Source: Escallonia rubra
Lineage: Eukaryota; Streptophyta; Magnoliopsida; Escalloniales; Escalloniaceae
DNA length: 64,000 nt
Direction: 5' to 3'
NCBI GenBank assembly: GCA_033065855.1
Contig: JAVXUO010002007.1
Span: 1 to 64,000, forward strand
The notes under the pieces were generated by a model, which did not search any database, had not been told where the DNA came from, and worked only from the letters and a program-made list of their open reading frames with translations. A program made the position numbers and the translations under genes. This document shows positions 1-11,868 of this stretch, piece by piece (within the stretch, counting starts at the first letter, position 1; each line of letters begins with the position of its first letter).

Positions 1-1
1 A

Positions 2-1603
2 CTGTACAAGAATCCAACTTTTGAGAATAGCTTGGCATTTCAGGATTTTCAGACAAATTATAACAAGCTCATTCCTGAATTGAAGCTTTGCTTGTTGTGT
101 TTTGCGGTTTTTCCGGAGAATGTTACCATAAAGAAAAGGGTCATGGTGTATTGGTGGATAGGGGAGTGTTTTGTACCTCCTAGGGGAGCATTACAGGAAA
201 TTGCCGAACGGAAGACACCAAAAGACTTTGCCAATCGGTTCTTTCACAATCTTATGGAAATGGGTTTCATTGAGCCTGTTGACAAAATAGGCAATCCAAT
301 AAAGGTTTCTTCCATGGTGGACAGTTGCAAAATGCACCCTTTTACTCGTTCCGCGGTGATTGCGCTTGCAGCTAGGGCTAATTTCTTTGATTTTGATAAT
401 AAGGGGAACCCGACTGAGGAGTTTGCTAATTCTTTTAGGGCATGCTTAGCAGGTAAGGGACTAATAAACCTTCAAAACTTGGATAAGCTGCACATGTTGT
501 TTAATGTGAATGAGGCTATTCTTGAATTTAGACAGGAATGGTTTCTGAAGATGAAAAATGTTAATGTTCTTTATTTGGGAAGGTGGCAGACCGCGGCCAC
601 TCATCACATTGAAGTTGAGGATACCAAATTTCTTAGTGGACTGGAGAATATGAATCATTTGAGGTTCTTTAGTCTTCAAGGGGTATCTAGAGTTACGGAA
701 CTTCCAGATTCCATCTCGCAACTGACGAGTTTGATGATCTTGGATATGAGAGCATGTCACAATCTTGAGGTGATTCCTGAAGGAATCGGCTTACTCAAGA
801 ACTTGACACACTTGGACATGTCTGAGTGTTACTTGATAGATAATATGCCAAAGGGTCTTGCATTTCTATCGGCACTAGAAGTCCTAAAAGGGTTCATAGT
901 TGGAGATTTTAATAGTAAAAGCTCGTGTACTCTTGATGATTTGGCAAAATTGCCGAGGCTGAGAAAGTTGAGCATCTACACGGGTGTGACGGACTTTCCT
1001 AGAGACCTGCAATTGGCAGCTTTAAAGCGATTTCCAGAGCTTCGCAAGCTAACAGTAGCATGGGGTAGGGGCTCTTTTCTTGAAAAATCAGATATTGCAA
1101 AAACAGGAAATAGCGGCCAAGATAAAAATGCGGGACAACCAGCTACTCCACCTGCCAAGAAACCACATGCCACTGGTGCCCTTACAAGAGCTATGCCCGT
1201 CAATCCAGAAATTGCGGCACAATCTGTAGTTGCCCTGCTTCCTTTGCAACTAGAAAAATTGGATCTTCAATGTTTTCCTGAAAAGTTTGCTCCTGATTGG
1301 CTGAAGCCTAGGAATCTGAGGAGCCTCAAGAAACTCTATGTTAGAGGAGGGAAGCTTTGTGATCTTGGTCAGTTTATGGAATTCGACGACGATGGCGGTA
1401 CAAACTCTATGCCTAAAAAGGATACTTGGGTAGTGGAAACCTTGTGTCTGAAGTACTTGAGGGAATTAGAAATTGATTGGAGCGAATTACAGGGCTTGTT
1501 TCCAAAATTGATGTACTTGAAGAAAGTCAAATGTCCAAAGCTGACATTCTTCCCGTGCGACGAGAGTGGAGTGTGGGATATCAAGGTAGCTGCAAGGAAA
1601 TAA
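2..1603 (+). CDS. NB-LRR (CC-NLR-like) disease resistance protein, 3' part
   Basis: The reading frame is open from base 2, so the true start and the P-loop half of the NB-ARC domain lie upstream of the window; the visible part is about 533 codons ending in TAA at 1601-1603. Seen: a winged-helix segment (LKLCLLCFAVFPEN, then VYWWIGECFVPP), an MHD-position motif that reads KMHP rather than MHD, and LRR strands between about codons 190 and 345 (LPDSISQLTSLMILDMRACH, IPEGIGLLKNLTHLDMSEC). After these comes a lysine/proline/alanine-rich stretch (about codons 360-400), then further LRR-like strands to the C-terminus. The family is intracellular immune receptors that sense pathogen effectors. The winged-helix wording is closest in my memory to the RPP13-like protein 4/ZAR1 group, which is inference. 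No stop or frame change is visible. A related NB-ARC relic lies 2 kb downstream on the opposite strand. Confidence 0.85.
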   Translation: MYKNPTFENSLAFQDFQTNYNKLIPELKLCLLCFAVFPENVTIKKRVMVYWWIGECFVPPRGALQEIAERKTPKDFANRFFHNLMEMGFIEPVDKIGNPIKVSSMVDSCKMHPFTRSAVIALAARANFFDFDNKGNPTEEFANSFRACLAGKGLINLQNLDKLHMLFNVNEAILEFRQEWFLKMKNVNVLYLGRWQTAATHHIEVEDTKFLSGLENMNHLRFFSLQGVSRVTELPDSISQLTSLMILDMRACHNLEVIPEGIGLLKNLTHLDMSECYLIDNMPKGLAFLSALEVLKGFIVGDFNSKSSCTLDDLAKLPRLRKLSIYTGVTDFPRDLQLAALKRFPELRKLTVAWGRGSFLEKSDIAKTGNSGQDKNAGQPATPPAKKPHATGALTRAMPVNPEIAAQSVVALLPLQLEKLDLQCFPEKFAPDWLKPRNLRSLKKLYVRGGKLCDLGQFMEFDDDGGTNSMPKKDTWVVETLCLKYLRELEIDWSELQGLFPKLMYLKKVKCPKLTFFPCDESGVWDIKVAARK

Positions 1604-3250
1604 GAAATCAAGTTCAAGTGGTGTTTTCTTCTAAGTAGCCTACATTAACAACAGTACGTCATTCATGTTTAGATATATTTTTGTTTTATTTCTGTATCTT
1701 GGGTTTCTTGTTTATGTGAACAATGGATGTCCCAAGTCGGTAAGTTGTTATTTTGTTGATCAATACCACGGGAATATTTTCCAGGCCGACTCTCTTAAAA
1801 TTGTTGCAATTGAAAACATTCATTTCGTGCACAATATGTCCTTGATAAAAAGATAACCTATGGATTGACTGGTGAATTTTATGGAAAGAACACAGGAAGG
1901 GTTTTTCTTTTCTATCCTTTGAGTATGACATGAAACTTTAGTAAACAAGAGCTGTTTGTAGGAGGGATAAGGTAGATAGTCTATCTGGAAACGTCATTAG
2001 AATGCAATCCTGGCTTCAGCTCAGCAGGCTCTGGTTCATTCCTTATCCTGAGGTATCCTGAGGTTTCAAGACTAGAAGCTTGTCAGTGTCATCCTTGAGT
2101 ACTGTCCTAAGTTGAAATGAGCATTCCTTCTTGCAAACAAGGAAAAAAATCAAACCTCTCAATGACTTGACTCCAAAATAATGGAGTTTCAGCAGATGCA
2201 AACTACCTGTCCATGTTGCTATGGAATCATTAACTTTTTCGTATCTGAGAGGCAAGTTTTGATGCCATCATTCCACAGTATGCCCAGGAACTCTTTCGGC
2301 ACTTTTTACCATAGGAGACCTTTTGACATCATTTCCAAATGACTATAGAAGCGAAATTGAGGTGATTGTTTGGAAGCTTATCATTTACTGGCTATTGAAA
2401 ACTTATTCTCTGACCCCCTTGTGCTTTCATTTGGTTTGTTTTTAGAGCATCTACCTAGTGTGTGAATTCGATAGACATTTGGATGCCAATTCATTAATTT
2501 TGGCATCTGTAGTTTTTCTTACACCAATAGTGTGTGAATTCGATAGACAGAATATCAGTGTCACCCTTCACAGTTGTTGCGGTACGTATGGGGTATGCTG
2601 TTTATGCTGAAAGCTGCTTCCCTAACCTTGCGGATCATTCATGGCCCTGATGTTCTTGTCTTTGAGCTTCTCTTTTATTCAGTTGATGATAAAGAGATGC
2701 CAAAGACAATTACTTGGCGGAGAAAGATGCCAGAATCAAGGGTCCCCTGATAACAAATACACTGGAAGGCTGCAAGCTGGTCCTAGGACAGGTCATGTAC
2801 CTGAATCTATTCAAATCAAGAAGTAAAAGGGCAAAAGTAAAGATGATGATGCTTTAAAACTTTTCCGAAAGGAGGAAAAAAAGAGCCAATGGTGTCATCT
2901 TAAAGAAAGTGAGCTAATAGTAATGCAGTAAATTACCAGCAGTGGTTCCTCCTTTTCAAAATACTACTGCTGTTTAGTACTGGACTCAGATACATGTAAG
3001 TGGAAGTGGATCCAACTGATCTTTCTTTGCCTGCCGGAATGTCATAATTCCAGTTGTTTTTTGATACTTGGATACTTTACCAGCTAAGGAATCCTTTTTC
3101 ATGTCCTACTCAACACTCACCTCCCCCTATTTCTGTACTTTAATCCTCTACTTGGTACACAAAACTTACTACTCGTGGTAAAGTTCAAAAAGCAAAAAAA
3201 AAAAAAAGGAAAAGGAAAATGAAACACAGAATCTGTGAGACACATTGTTG
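1604..3250. other. NLR 3' flank, intergenic
   Basis: No supported gene. It presumably holds the 3' UTR of the NLR gene. A perfect 21-bp direct repeat sits at 2457-2477 and 2529-2549, its core being GTGTGAATTCGATAGACA. An A-rich run lies near 3198. Short open frames here have no recognisable motif. Confidence 0.5.
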
Positions 3251-3270
3251 TCTGAAATGATTTGCCAATG

Positions 3271-3720
3271 AAGAGAAATTTGAAGCAATATCAGAAGCAC
3301 ATAACAACATCCAATTCCAAGTAATATCCTTAAGCTAGAACAAAGAAAGCATGTCAGATAAGGTGCCGTGCATTTGCCAGTGTTGCGCTAGTGGGGCGCT
3401 GTGTGGCGATGGTGGTGGTAGGTGGGGCTTGGGGTATGGCAGCGGGAGAAGTACGTATGCTGAAGAAGTAAGAAATAGAAAAAGAGACCGGAAATAAAAA
3501 TAAAAAAAAATCAAACATGGGCCGACAATTTTGCTCCTGACAGGTTTGTGTCCAAATTCAAGGATTTGGACATAAGTACTTACTTGTTAGGAAATTGTCG
3601 TGTGTGAAGTGATTTGTTGCCACTCAAAAAAATTAAGAGAAATTTGAAGCAATATCAGAAGGAAAGACAAAAATCCAATTCCAAGGGATATCATTAAAGC
3701 TAGAACACAGAAATCATGTC
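3271..3720. repeat. Direct repeat pair of about 85 bp beside the NB-ARC relic
   Basis: Bases 3271-3355 and 3635-3720 are diverged copies sharing AGAGAAATTTGAAGCAATAT, then CCAATTCCAAG, then AGCTAGAACA and CATGTC. The spacing is about 364 bp. The second copy abuts the broken edge of the NB-ARC relic. It looks like a local duplication made when the NLR fragment was rearranged. Confidence 0.7.
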
Positions 3721-3736
3721 AATTTCCTAACAAGTA
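3581..3736. repeat. 17-bp perfect inverted repeat
   Basis: TACTTGTTAGGAAATTG at 3581-3597 is the exact reverse complement of bases 3720-3736. The right arm ends where recognisable NB-ARC homology begins, so the inverted repeat marks a rearrangement junction. The spacer between the arms is 122 bp. Confidence 0.75.
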
Positions 3737-4235
3737 GGCTGCTGCATTCCTTGCTGAGTATTCACGCTTGCTCGAAGATTTTTATTCATTATCTCACCCA
3801 ACATTTTTGTAGCCAATGGAAGCCCACCACACTTGTTCACAATGTCATATTTCAATGTTTCCAGGCCTGTAGGGAGCTCTGTTCCATCTTTCTGAACTGA
3901 GTCCTTAAAAATCAGCCAAATCACCTTGTCCGAAAGTGGCACAAGCTTATGCAAATTCTCCTCGCCCACCATTTGCTTTCCCACTTCCTCATCCCTGCTT
4001 GTCACAATTACAGTTCCGCCACACCCTTTTGGCAACCTAGATCGTATCAGCTCTCCCATTTCCTCATCATAAGACGACCCAGATTCCAAAGTCTCATGAA
4101 AATTACTCACATCATCCAGAATAATCAAATACTTCTTACCTACTAATTGCATTCAAAGCGCAAAGATCAGACCTTTGAGACCGTGTTTTCCATTAACACT
4201 CGCGATAGTCTCGTCTTCCACCCCAAGGCACATCA
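3737..4235 (-). pseudogene. NB-ARC fragment of an NLR gene
   Basis: Read on the minus strand from 4152 downward, it shows kinase-2 (KKYLIILDDV), RNBS-B (GTVIVTSRDEEV) and the GLPL motif (KCGGLPLATKMLGE). Upstream, about 4235 to 4150, another frame reads CLGVEDETIASVNGKHGLKG. That looks like the RNBS-A side of the same domain, so there is one frame change near 4150. P-loop, winged helix and LRR are absent. Homology stops on one side at a 17-bp inverted repeat and on the other within about 15 bp of a probable Helitron 5' end (4248). It resembles the RPP13-like protein 4 class, as does the NLR at the window start, but lies in the opposite orientation. It is too short to work as a receptor. Confidence 0.8.
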
Positions 4236-4279
4236 ACATTCTCTTTATCTATATCTATACATATATAAAAGCACGTATG

Positions 4280-5890
4280 AACTTAAATGGCTAATTTTTT
4301 CTTTCCTTAAAGTACTCTTTTCTAATTGATATTTTCATAAAAGATTAAGGGTGAGTAAGGGTGTTTTTGACCTATAATATTTTTTTCCATTAAATACCAT
4401 TTTTAAGTTAGAGTGTCATTTAAAAATAAGGGTATTTTTTACTTCTCATAGGATATAAAGTCTCTTTTCTTAAAATACCCTTAATGGGATATATATTTTG
4501 GTTAGAATTTAAGGATTGCTTTGACTTTTGACTTAAAACTTTTTTTTCATTAAATACCTATTTTTAATAAGAGTGTGACTAAAAAATAAGGATGTTTTTT
4601 ACTTCTCATATGGTAACAAGCCTCTTTCATTAAAATATCTTTATTCAAATATATGCTTTTGTTAGAGTAAAGAGTTGTTTGACTTTCATTTTAAAAAAAG
4701 AAAAGAAAAAAGAAACCTTATAAAAATTCTACAAAATCACTCTCAAACTCAAATTCTTTCTAATTATTGAAAAAAATTCCTATCAAACCCTACTGCCTCC
4801 ATTCACGTTAAAGCTAAATTAGCTTAGAGTTATTACATGTTCTCCATCATATTTGATTAAAGAAAATAACTTGCAGAGTTTTCTATAGCCCTTTTCAAGA
4901 AATGATATATACCTAAACTAAATTGAATATTTTATCAGAAACTTGATTCTTTTTTAACTTTTTATTTCATATTTATATGTTGATGGGTATGCTACACATT
5001 TGAATTATTCTGCATGTATATAGATTTTAATACAAATATATTAGTACATTAAAACTATTATAAACCTGAAGTTTAACTCTAGATTTTGAATACACATGTA
5101 TTGATAGAAGGAAGCTGTCGTAAAACTAGAGTTTTTTAGGATTTTCTAAATTCATATGTAATCCTAAATAGAGTTAAATGGCTATTTTTTTTAAGATGCC
5201 CTTTTTAAACTGAAGTCTTCATCCAAAAGTAGTGTTGATTACGGGTGTTTTTTAACCAAAAACTTTTTTCCCATCAAATGCCCATTTTGAATTAGAGTTC
5301 TGTTAAAAAAAATAATAATAATAAGGGTGTATTTGGCTTCTTTTAGGATATCAAGTATCTTTTCTTAAAATACCCTTACAGGAATCTATGTTTTAGTTAG
5401 AATTGTTTTGTCTTTTAGTAAAAAAGGAAAAAAAAAACCCCCTATAAAATCAACCTTGAACTCATGTATGTTCTTTGATTACCAATTGTTTTTTTATCAA
5501 AACCTAAAGCCTCTATTCACGTTAAAGCTAAATACCTCAGAACTACTACATCTTCTGCATCAATTGCGGTTAATGAGTTAAATACCTCTGAGCTACTACA
5601 GCTTGCAGAGAAAGTGTTTTCTATAACTTTTAAGAATAAACATAATGTACTTACACGAAATTGAATACTTTGTCAGAAAATTCAATCCTTTTTTAGTTTT
5701 GTATGATGTGTATGCTACAAAATTCAATAATTTTGCATCTATATATAATTCAATGCAAACATATTCGTACATTAAAACTATTATATAACTGAAATTTAAT
5801 TCTAAATTTCAATTGCAGACACATATTAGTATAAGAAAGTTATCGTAAAAGTAGAGCTTTAGAAATTTTAAATGCATATGAATCGCTGGA
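4280..5890. repeat. Diverged tandem duplication of about 0.75-0.9 kb
   Basis: Two AT-rich units, roughly 4280-5165 and 5166-5890, line up along their length. Shared landmarks are TTCACGTTAAAGCTAAAT (4803 and 5517), GTACATTAAAACTATTATA (5044 and 5768) and the motif TTAAATGGCTATTTTTT near each unit start. Weaker copies of that start motif recur near 6190 and 6410, so the ancestral array may have been longer. No coding potential. It forms the body of the probable Helitron. Confidence 0.7.
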
Positions 5891-7682
5891 GATCACTATA
5901 GCTTCCGTTCGTGGCAAGTACATAATCATATATTCATATTAGAGTTATTGGAATACGCTTATTTGTATGACAACATATCCTTCATATGGTTATTGTCTTT
6001 CTATGATGTACTGTGTCCTGAGATATCATATATTTACCTGATAATATATTATTCATATAACTATTGTCTTCGTATATTTCACTCTTACAAGTGATAGGAT
6101 TGGATAAAATCCAATTGATAGATACTCTATTTCGGCTCAAATGATTAATAATTTTTTTGAGCTTAAAAACTCTCAAGTTTTGATATGCAAGGGATTAAAT
6201 AACTATTTTTTTTCTTAAACTACTCTTTTCAAGTTTAAAAGTTTTCTAAATAATTTGACTTTTTAAAAGGTGAGGTTAAATTACTATCGTTTGGGCTGAC
6301 TTTAAACATTTTGATGCTAAATAGGTTCACTAATGCATCGACAAAAGACTATGAATATAACTAAAACGGGTAAAGATTTGGCTCCATCGTATAAAATAAT
6401 CTCAAGAGATTAAAATGGCTAAACATTTTTTTATTAAAAATACACTTTTTAGAAATAAAAGGTTTACAACAATTAAGTGTATTTTTTACTTTTAAGAAGG
6501 TGAGACTAAACTATAGTTTTTTGGCTCAATATAAATAATTTGTTGTTAACGAGGTTAAAAGTTCACTAATGCATTTTTAAGTGACAAAAATGTGGGAGTG
6601 AACTTAATCCATTCTTCTAAATATGATACTAAGAGTCTGTTCACTTTTGAAGAAAACCCTATCAAAACATAACCTTAAAAATTATCAACTTCAAAATAAC
6701 CCATGTCCCTGAAGTTATGATGAAATTACAATCAATGACACTGAGTTTTAAAAGGTAAAGCCGTATTGATCTGTTAAATTTTTTTTTTACTTATGTCATC
6801 AATACGTATTTTTTAAATGTCAATATTGCCCTCATTTTAATCTAAAAGGTATATAAAATATTAAATTTTACAAATCCTAAATTTTCAAATTAGGCTTTCA
6901 ATCTAAATTCTCTCCCCCCCCCCCCCCCCACCACCTTGCCACCTTACTTTTCTCGGCAAGCACTCAGCCTGAAAGTTGGCAAATTGGCTCAGCCTCACCC
7001 GCCTTATCCCAGTGCATGAGAACGTCGGCCTCCACATTATCCCATCCCGTCCAAACGCCTCCACTACCATAAATATCCTCGACAGCAACATAAACATGCA
7101 AATTTCAAAGCCGCCAAATCAATCATAAGTCTATAACATTGGCTGAGTGTGTGTGTGTGTGTGTGTGCGTGTAGGTCTATTAACTAGAGGTGTGGTGGGT
7201 CGTGGAGGCTGATTGATGGTTATTGTGATTTGTAGAGGGTGGATTTCAAGCAGTGGTGGGTTGATTGGTGGTGGTTAATGGCAACGACTACCGTAGTGTT
7301 GGGTTGACACCAAACAACAATCTTGTCTAACTTCTTTTAGATTTGGAACCCCAAATATGCATTTTCATTTGTTGAATCGTGATGGTTTGCTACAAGTGAC
7401 TGGGGTGAGAAAGCTGTGACAATTTATTGGGGTGAGAAAACTGAAGAACACGATAATGAAGGGACGTGATTGTGGCTGTGGTTGTGGCCGATTGTGGGGG
7501 TGTGTGTGCGGGAGCGTGTGTATGTATGTTGAAGCTGAAAAAGTGTAAAGAGATGATGGTAGTGGGGCTGTATGGGGAGACGGAGAGGGACGAGAAATGA
7601 CATTTGAGGAATTGTGTTCCTATGTGATGGACATTCTGGTTTTTTCATCTTTCAGTATTTTCATTCAGTCAACAGACATAAG
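5891..7682. other. AT-rich Helitron interior with simple repeats
   Basis: No supported gene. It contains a run of about 17 C (6914-6929), a GT dinucleotide tract (about 7148-7167) and further degenerate copies of the Helitron start-like repeat near 6190 and 6410. Short open frames at 6900-7100 and 7420-7650 are low-complexity shadows. Confidence 0.5.
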
Positions 7683-8872
7683 TAGGGCTGTATATGAACC
7701 GAGTTCGAGCCGAACATAGGTGTGTTCGAACTCGGTTCGTTTAAATTTTGGTATGTTCGAGCTCGGCTCGAGCTCGTTAAGAACCAAAACATTGATGTTC
7801 GAACTCGGCTCGAGTTTCGTGACTGTAAAATTCGGGCTCGACTCGTTCGGCTCGTTTAACAATACGAGCCAAACTCGAGTTTGGAAACTCGGCTCGTGTA
7901 CATGTTAAACTTCCAACCAAATCCCTAAAATTTGCAAAAAAATCTTCAAATACTTCAATCTAATCAAGCTATAATGAATCAGAAACAATATTACAGAAGA
8001 TACAAGAAGAGATGCAGAATCAAAAACAGATCTTGATCGATTGGCGATGAAGAAATTGGAAACGGGATGATGCATGCGCCGGTGAGGGAGACGACGGCGT
8101 CGAAGATAGGCGATTACGGCATCGTAGACAGACGAATCTGCATCACTAATCGCAGATCTTGGGCACTGGTGGTTGCATATATAAAAAAGCGGCTCGGTTG
8201 GAGTAGAGCTCTTCTGCTGATCTTGCACAGGATGTTGCCTCTTCCTCAGGATGGATCAAACTGAGAATGATCGTTGTAGCTGTGATGTGCGTCTGTGAAG
8301 AGAGAGAGAGAGAGCTCAGTGCGATATGTGAAGCCTATGTGTGTTTATGTGTGTGAGACGAGGGAGGGGATGAGAGCTGAGTGCGGCTGGGTAAAATTGT
8401 GAGTTTGTGAGAAGAATGAAGACGGAAGTGCGGCTGCCAAGGATAAGGTCTCAAAGAATAAAGGTATTAGGGTTTGGGGGTTATTTTTTGGACTTGGACT
8501 TGGGCTTGGCTAGTCTGGGTTTGTCTTCTATTTGGGTTTATAAGTAGGCTTGGTCTTTTATTTGGGTTTATAAGTAGGCTTGGTCTTTTAGTTAATTGGT
8601 TTTGGGTTATCAAGTTTTTTAACTTTATTTTACATGGATATATTTGCTATTAACTATGCTTTAATTATAAAAATATTAATTTATTATATGAACACTATGT
8701 TCACGAAAAAAATAGTGAACATTTTTAGATGTTCATGCTTGGCTCTTTTAATAAACGAGCTCTAAAAAGTTGTTCATGTTCGATTTGTATATTATACAAA
8801 CAAACGTGAACGAGCTTTTTAGAGAACGAACTACGAGTTGTTCGTGAACAACTCTGTTCATTTACAGCCCTA
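7683..8872. mobile_element. hAT-family element, non-autonomous, 1.19 kb
   Basis: Flanked by perfect 8-bp target-site duplications GACATAAG (7675-7682 and 8873-8880), as expected for hAT. The terminal inverted repeats begin TAGGGCTGTATATGAAC on the left; the right end read in reverse is TAGGGCTGTAAATGAAC. Subterminal motifs built on GAACTCGGCTCGAG and GTTCGTGAACAAC recur near both ends, a usual hAT feature. A 29-bp unit ending in TAAGTAGGCTTGGTCTTTTA is tandemly doubled at about 8531-8590. No transposase. A GC-richer patch (8060-8230) may be captured or old coding DNA but shows no motif. Confidence 0.88.
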
Positions 8873-8880
8873 GACATAAG

Positions 8881-9550
8881 TGCTCTTATTTCACTTAATG
8901 GACATGCATGTAATTTTACCCTAATCTCAAGGTCATGGGTGCAATTAAGCCTATAATTTTCTTAACTCTCAAAACCTTATGTCATGGGTAATATTTTTTT
9001 CCTTTTCATTTTGATGATACATGTATTTATTTAATGAATGATCTGAAATTATTCGTGATAAACTTTTGTTGAGTTTGTATTTATATTAGACCTGTGATGC
9101 ATATATATAAATATAGGGTGAAAACGTAGGTTTGTAAACATTGTTGAAATTACTTAGTTCATTACCATTATCTAATATCAATTTCACACATTTATTTTGC
9201 GCTATAGATTTCAAAAGGACACACAGGCACACATGTATATAGACTTTTTAGATGAGTAGGTTTGATATTATCATATAAGTCTGTCTTAAAAATAAAAGTC
9301 CTTATTATAATACTAAGATGAATAAGGTCGTGCTAGATAAAAATAAAAAAGAGTTTTAGAGTACACTATCTTGAGAAATTTAGAGTACACTATAGATATT
9401 TAATTGAAAAGTAGAAAAAAGAAAGTATAGTTAAGATTAAGCATAATTTTAGACAAATTGTACTCGAACGTTGGAACTTAAAATAGAAAAAGTTGAAAAA
9501 AGACTTGCTATGTATTTTAATCTTAAAATAAGAGATGCATGAAAATTATG
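8881..9550. other. AT-rich stretch without genes
   Basis: Nothing recognised on either strand; interior of the probable Helitron. Confidence 0.5.
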
Positions 9551-9847
9551 TTCCCTTCGTCCCAAATTATTTAATCATATTTGACTGCACGCTTATTTAG
9601 GATATGAGTCTTATTATATAAGTTTCTCATTCTATCCTGAGAGAAAAGAGGGGGGAAGAAAGTGGTTAAGTAGAGAGAAGTGGGTTGATGGAGGATTAAA
9701 TGTGGAGAGAGAAGTTGAATAACAAAAAGTATACAAAGGGTAAATATGTAAAAATACCTACGTAATCTTTTTTAACTTAAAAACTGATCAATTTTTTTGG
9801 ACAGTCCAAAAATAAAATATGAGAAAAAAAAATTAGGACAGACAGAG
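9551..9847. mobile_element. Stowaway-like (Tc1/mariner) MITE, degraded
   Basis: The left end reads TTCCCTTCGTCCCAAATTAT and the right end GGACAGACAGAG followed by TA, a degenerate form of the plant Stowaway ends (CTCCCTCCGTCCCA type). The interior has the same blocks as the copies at 16880, 38965 and 44941: GAGAGAAGTTGAATAA and GGTAAATATGTAAAAATA, then the motif GATCAA near the right end. About 300 bp, no coding capacity. Confidence 0.7.
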
Positions 9848-10084
9848 TAATAGATTAGATTAGTACCAAAAGCAAATAAACTAGAAGATATATTTTGAAC
9901 CTGAATAATCATTGCTACAAGAAATGGCCATCATTGTACAGAAAGAAACAAGATGGATACTGAATGATACTGAAAATCTTAAGTGATGATATTTTGAACT
10001 TTTGTGGTGCTGCTTACAAGAAAAAGTGTCAAAACCCTAAAAGCAAAGATAGAAAAACTGTGGAATATCCACCACAAGAAAATA

Positions 10085-10425
10085 TGTATTTTGCGACGGA
10101 GTTTTAGCGACGGAAGGTATTCCGTCGCTAAACATGTCTTTAAGCGACGGAATATCCCGTCGTTAAAAATCCGTTGCAAAATACTATTACCGACGGAAGA
10201 CACCGTCGGTAAAAGTATTTTGCAACGGATTTTTAACGGCGGACTTTTAGCGACGGAATTACCGTCGCTAAATATTTTTTATAAAATTAGTAATTTTGAG
10301 TTTTTTTTTAAAATTATTTAAACGACAGAATGTAACCGTCGCTAAAAAGTCTGTCGCAAAAAGTCTTTATAATAAGACATTCACCGACGGATTTTTAGCG
10401 ACGGTGTTATTCCGTCGCTAAAGAT
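10085..10425. repeat. CACTA left subterminal repeats
   Basis: About ten short copies of GCGACGGA/TCCGTCGC variants (for example TTAGCGACGGAATTACCGTC), many arranged as small palindromes. They match those at the right end. Confidence 0.85.
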
Positions 10426-11860
10426 CCTCCATTTAAAAACAGATCTGGTTTCTTTCTCTCTCCCCGTTCTCTCTCTGAAATTCTGCTCTCACCCACCCAC
10501 CGCCGTTCTCACCTCCGGCGACCCAGCTCCGGCGACACTCCCGTCCCCCACCCGACACCGCGCCACCAAGCCTTGCACTCCGGTCGTGCCACAAAGCCCT
10601 CCACTGTCGCCGAGCAACGAAACCCACCACCGTCGCCGCGCAACGAAACCAACCACTGCCACCGCACCACCAATGCCGCCGCCGTCGTACCCACCTCGAG
10701 ATTTGTATGTCAATTGCCCTAAATTATCTGAATTTTTTGTTATTTTGTCTTCAATTTAGGTTACATGCCCTAAATTATGCCTGGTTTATTTAGATTTGTA
10801 TGTCAATTTAGGTTCAATTTTTTGTTAATTTGTCAATTGCCCTAAATTATCTGAATTATTTATGATGTCATTCACTTTGTTGTTCAGACGGATCCTGCCC
10901 CATGTGACTGTTTGCAAATTCTTAGAGCATAGTTCGAAGTCTTTACCCACTGCTCTTGCTTTAGTTTCATTTGTCAAACAATACTTATTTGAGTTCAATA
11001 TAACCTTTAGATGTCCGAATCATGTCCTAGAACGTAGTGATAAACTAAACGTGGCAAACGTTATGGAAGGGGGAGGGAGCAGCATTCTCGGGGACGAGGT
11101 ACCCAGATTTCGGCACGTCCCAAAAGGGAAAGGAGGATGTGATAGGAAAGTTCACTCCTCATACAAAAACATTACTCGTACATTAGTGTGTCAACATAGT
11201 GCATTTCTGAATAAAATTTGAGGAATGCAGCGACGAGGTTAACTGCAAGTAGAATTCAAATTTAATTTTACCTAACCAATGATCTTCCACGTGTGCCCTA
11301 GCAAATTAAACATGCCCCACATACTCCCTTGTAGCAAGTGAACGATCAGAATTACAGTCTGCAACACGATTACATGTATAAAACCTTAATTAGAAAGAAA
11401 TAGTTACGGTTAATCCCGAAAAATGGGGGAAAAGGATGCTATTGAGAAGCGTGTGAGGCATGAAACTGAAGGTGTAATTTTGTGAGATTGATGCCCTAGT
11501 TGCTTCCCGATCGACAGAGAGACTGGTTCCGACTACACCTTGGGAACAATACGGGAAGCCCGCGACCGACGGCGAATTGCTTCCCGAGGCGTAGTCGGAA
11601 CCGGTTTTTTTCTATTTTCCGTTTCGGTTAAGGTTGTCTGTTCAGGGGCAAGTAAACGACAAAGAGAGCCAGTTATGATAAGTTTCGGTGCGTATCCTCG
11701 TATGGAGGGAGAGGTGGACCACTTATTCGCCGAGCTAAGCGACAGAGAGCGAACGTGAAAGCCTAGAGTTAACACGACCGTTAAAAAAAGGATAAAATAT
11801 GTGAACGAAAGTATTTTAGAAAGATCTGTGACTTAATAAATGTACATAATCTGGCGTTTG
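10426..11860. other. CACTA interior, leader-like and unassigned DNA
   Basis: 10440-10700 is pyrimidine- and C-rich and resembles the 5' UTR/first exon of a plant transcript. 10700-10860 repeats the phrase GCCCTAAATTATCTGAATT. A 119-codon open frame (10862-11221, +) has no recognised domain and may be accidental. A 15-bp imperfect inverted repeat around ACTGGTTCCGACTAC lies at 11522 and 11591. Confidence 0.4.
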
Positions 11861-11868
11861 GGTTGGTG

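Noticed and set aside
1665-1931. Short frames just after the NLR stop
   Set aside because: No domain, unlikely codon use; probably 3' UTR.
6900-7097. Glycine-rich minus-strand frame
   Set aside because: Created by a long C-run; microsatellite, not a gene.
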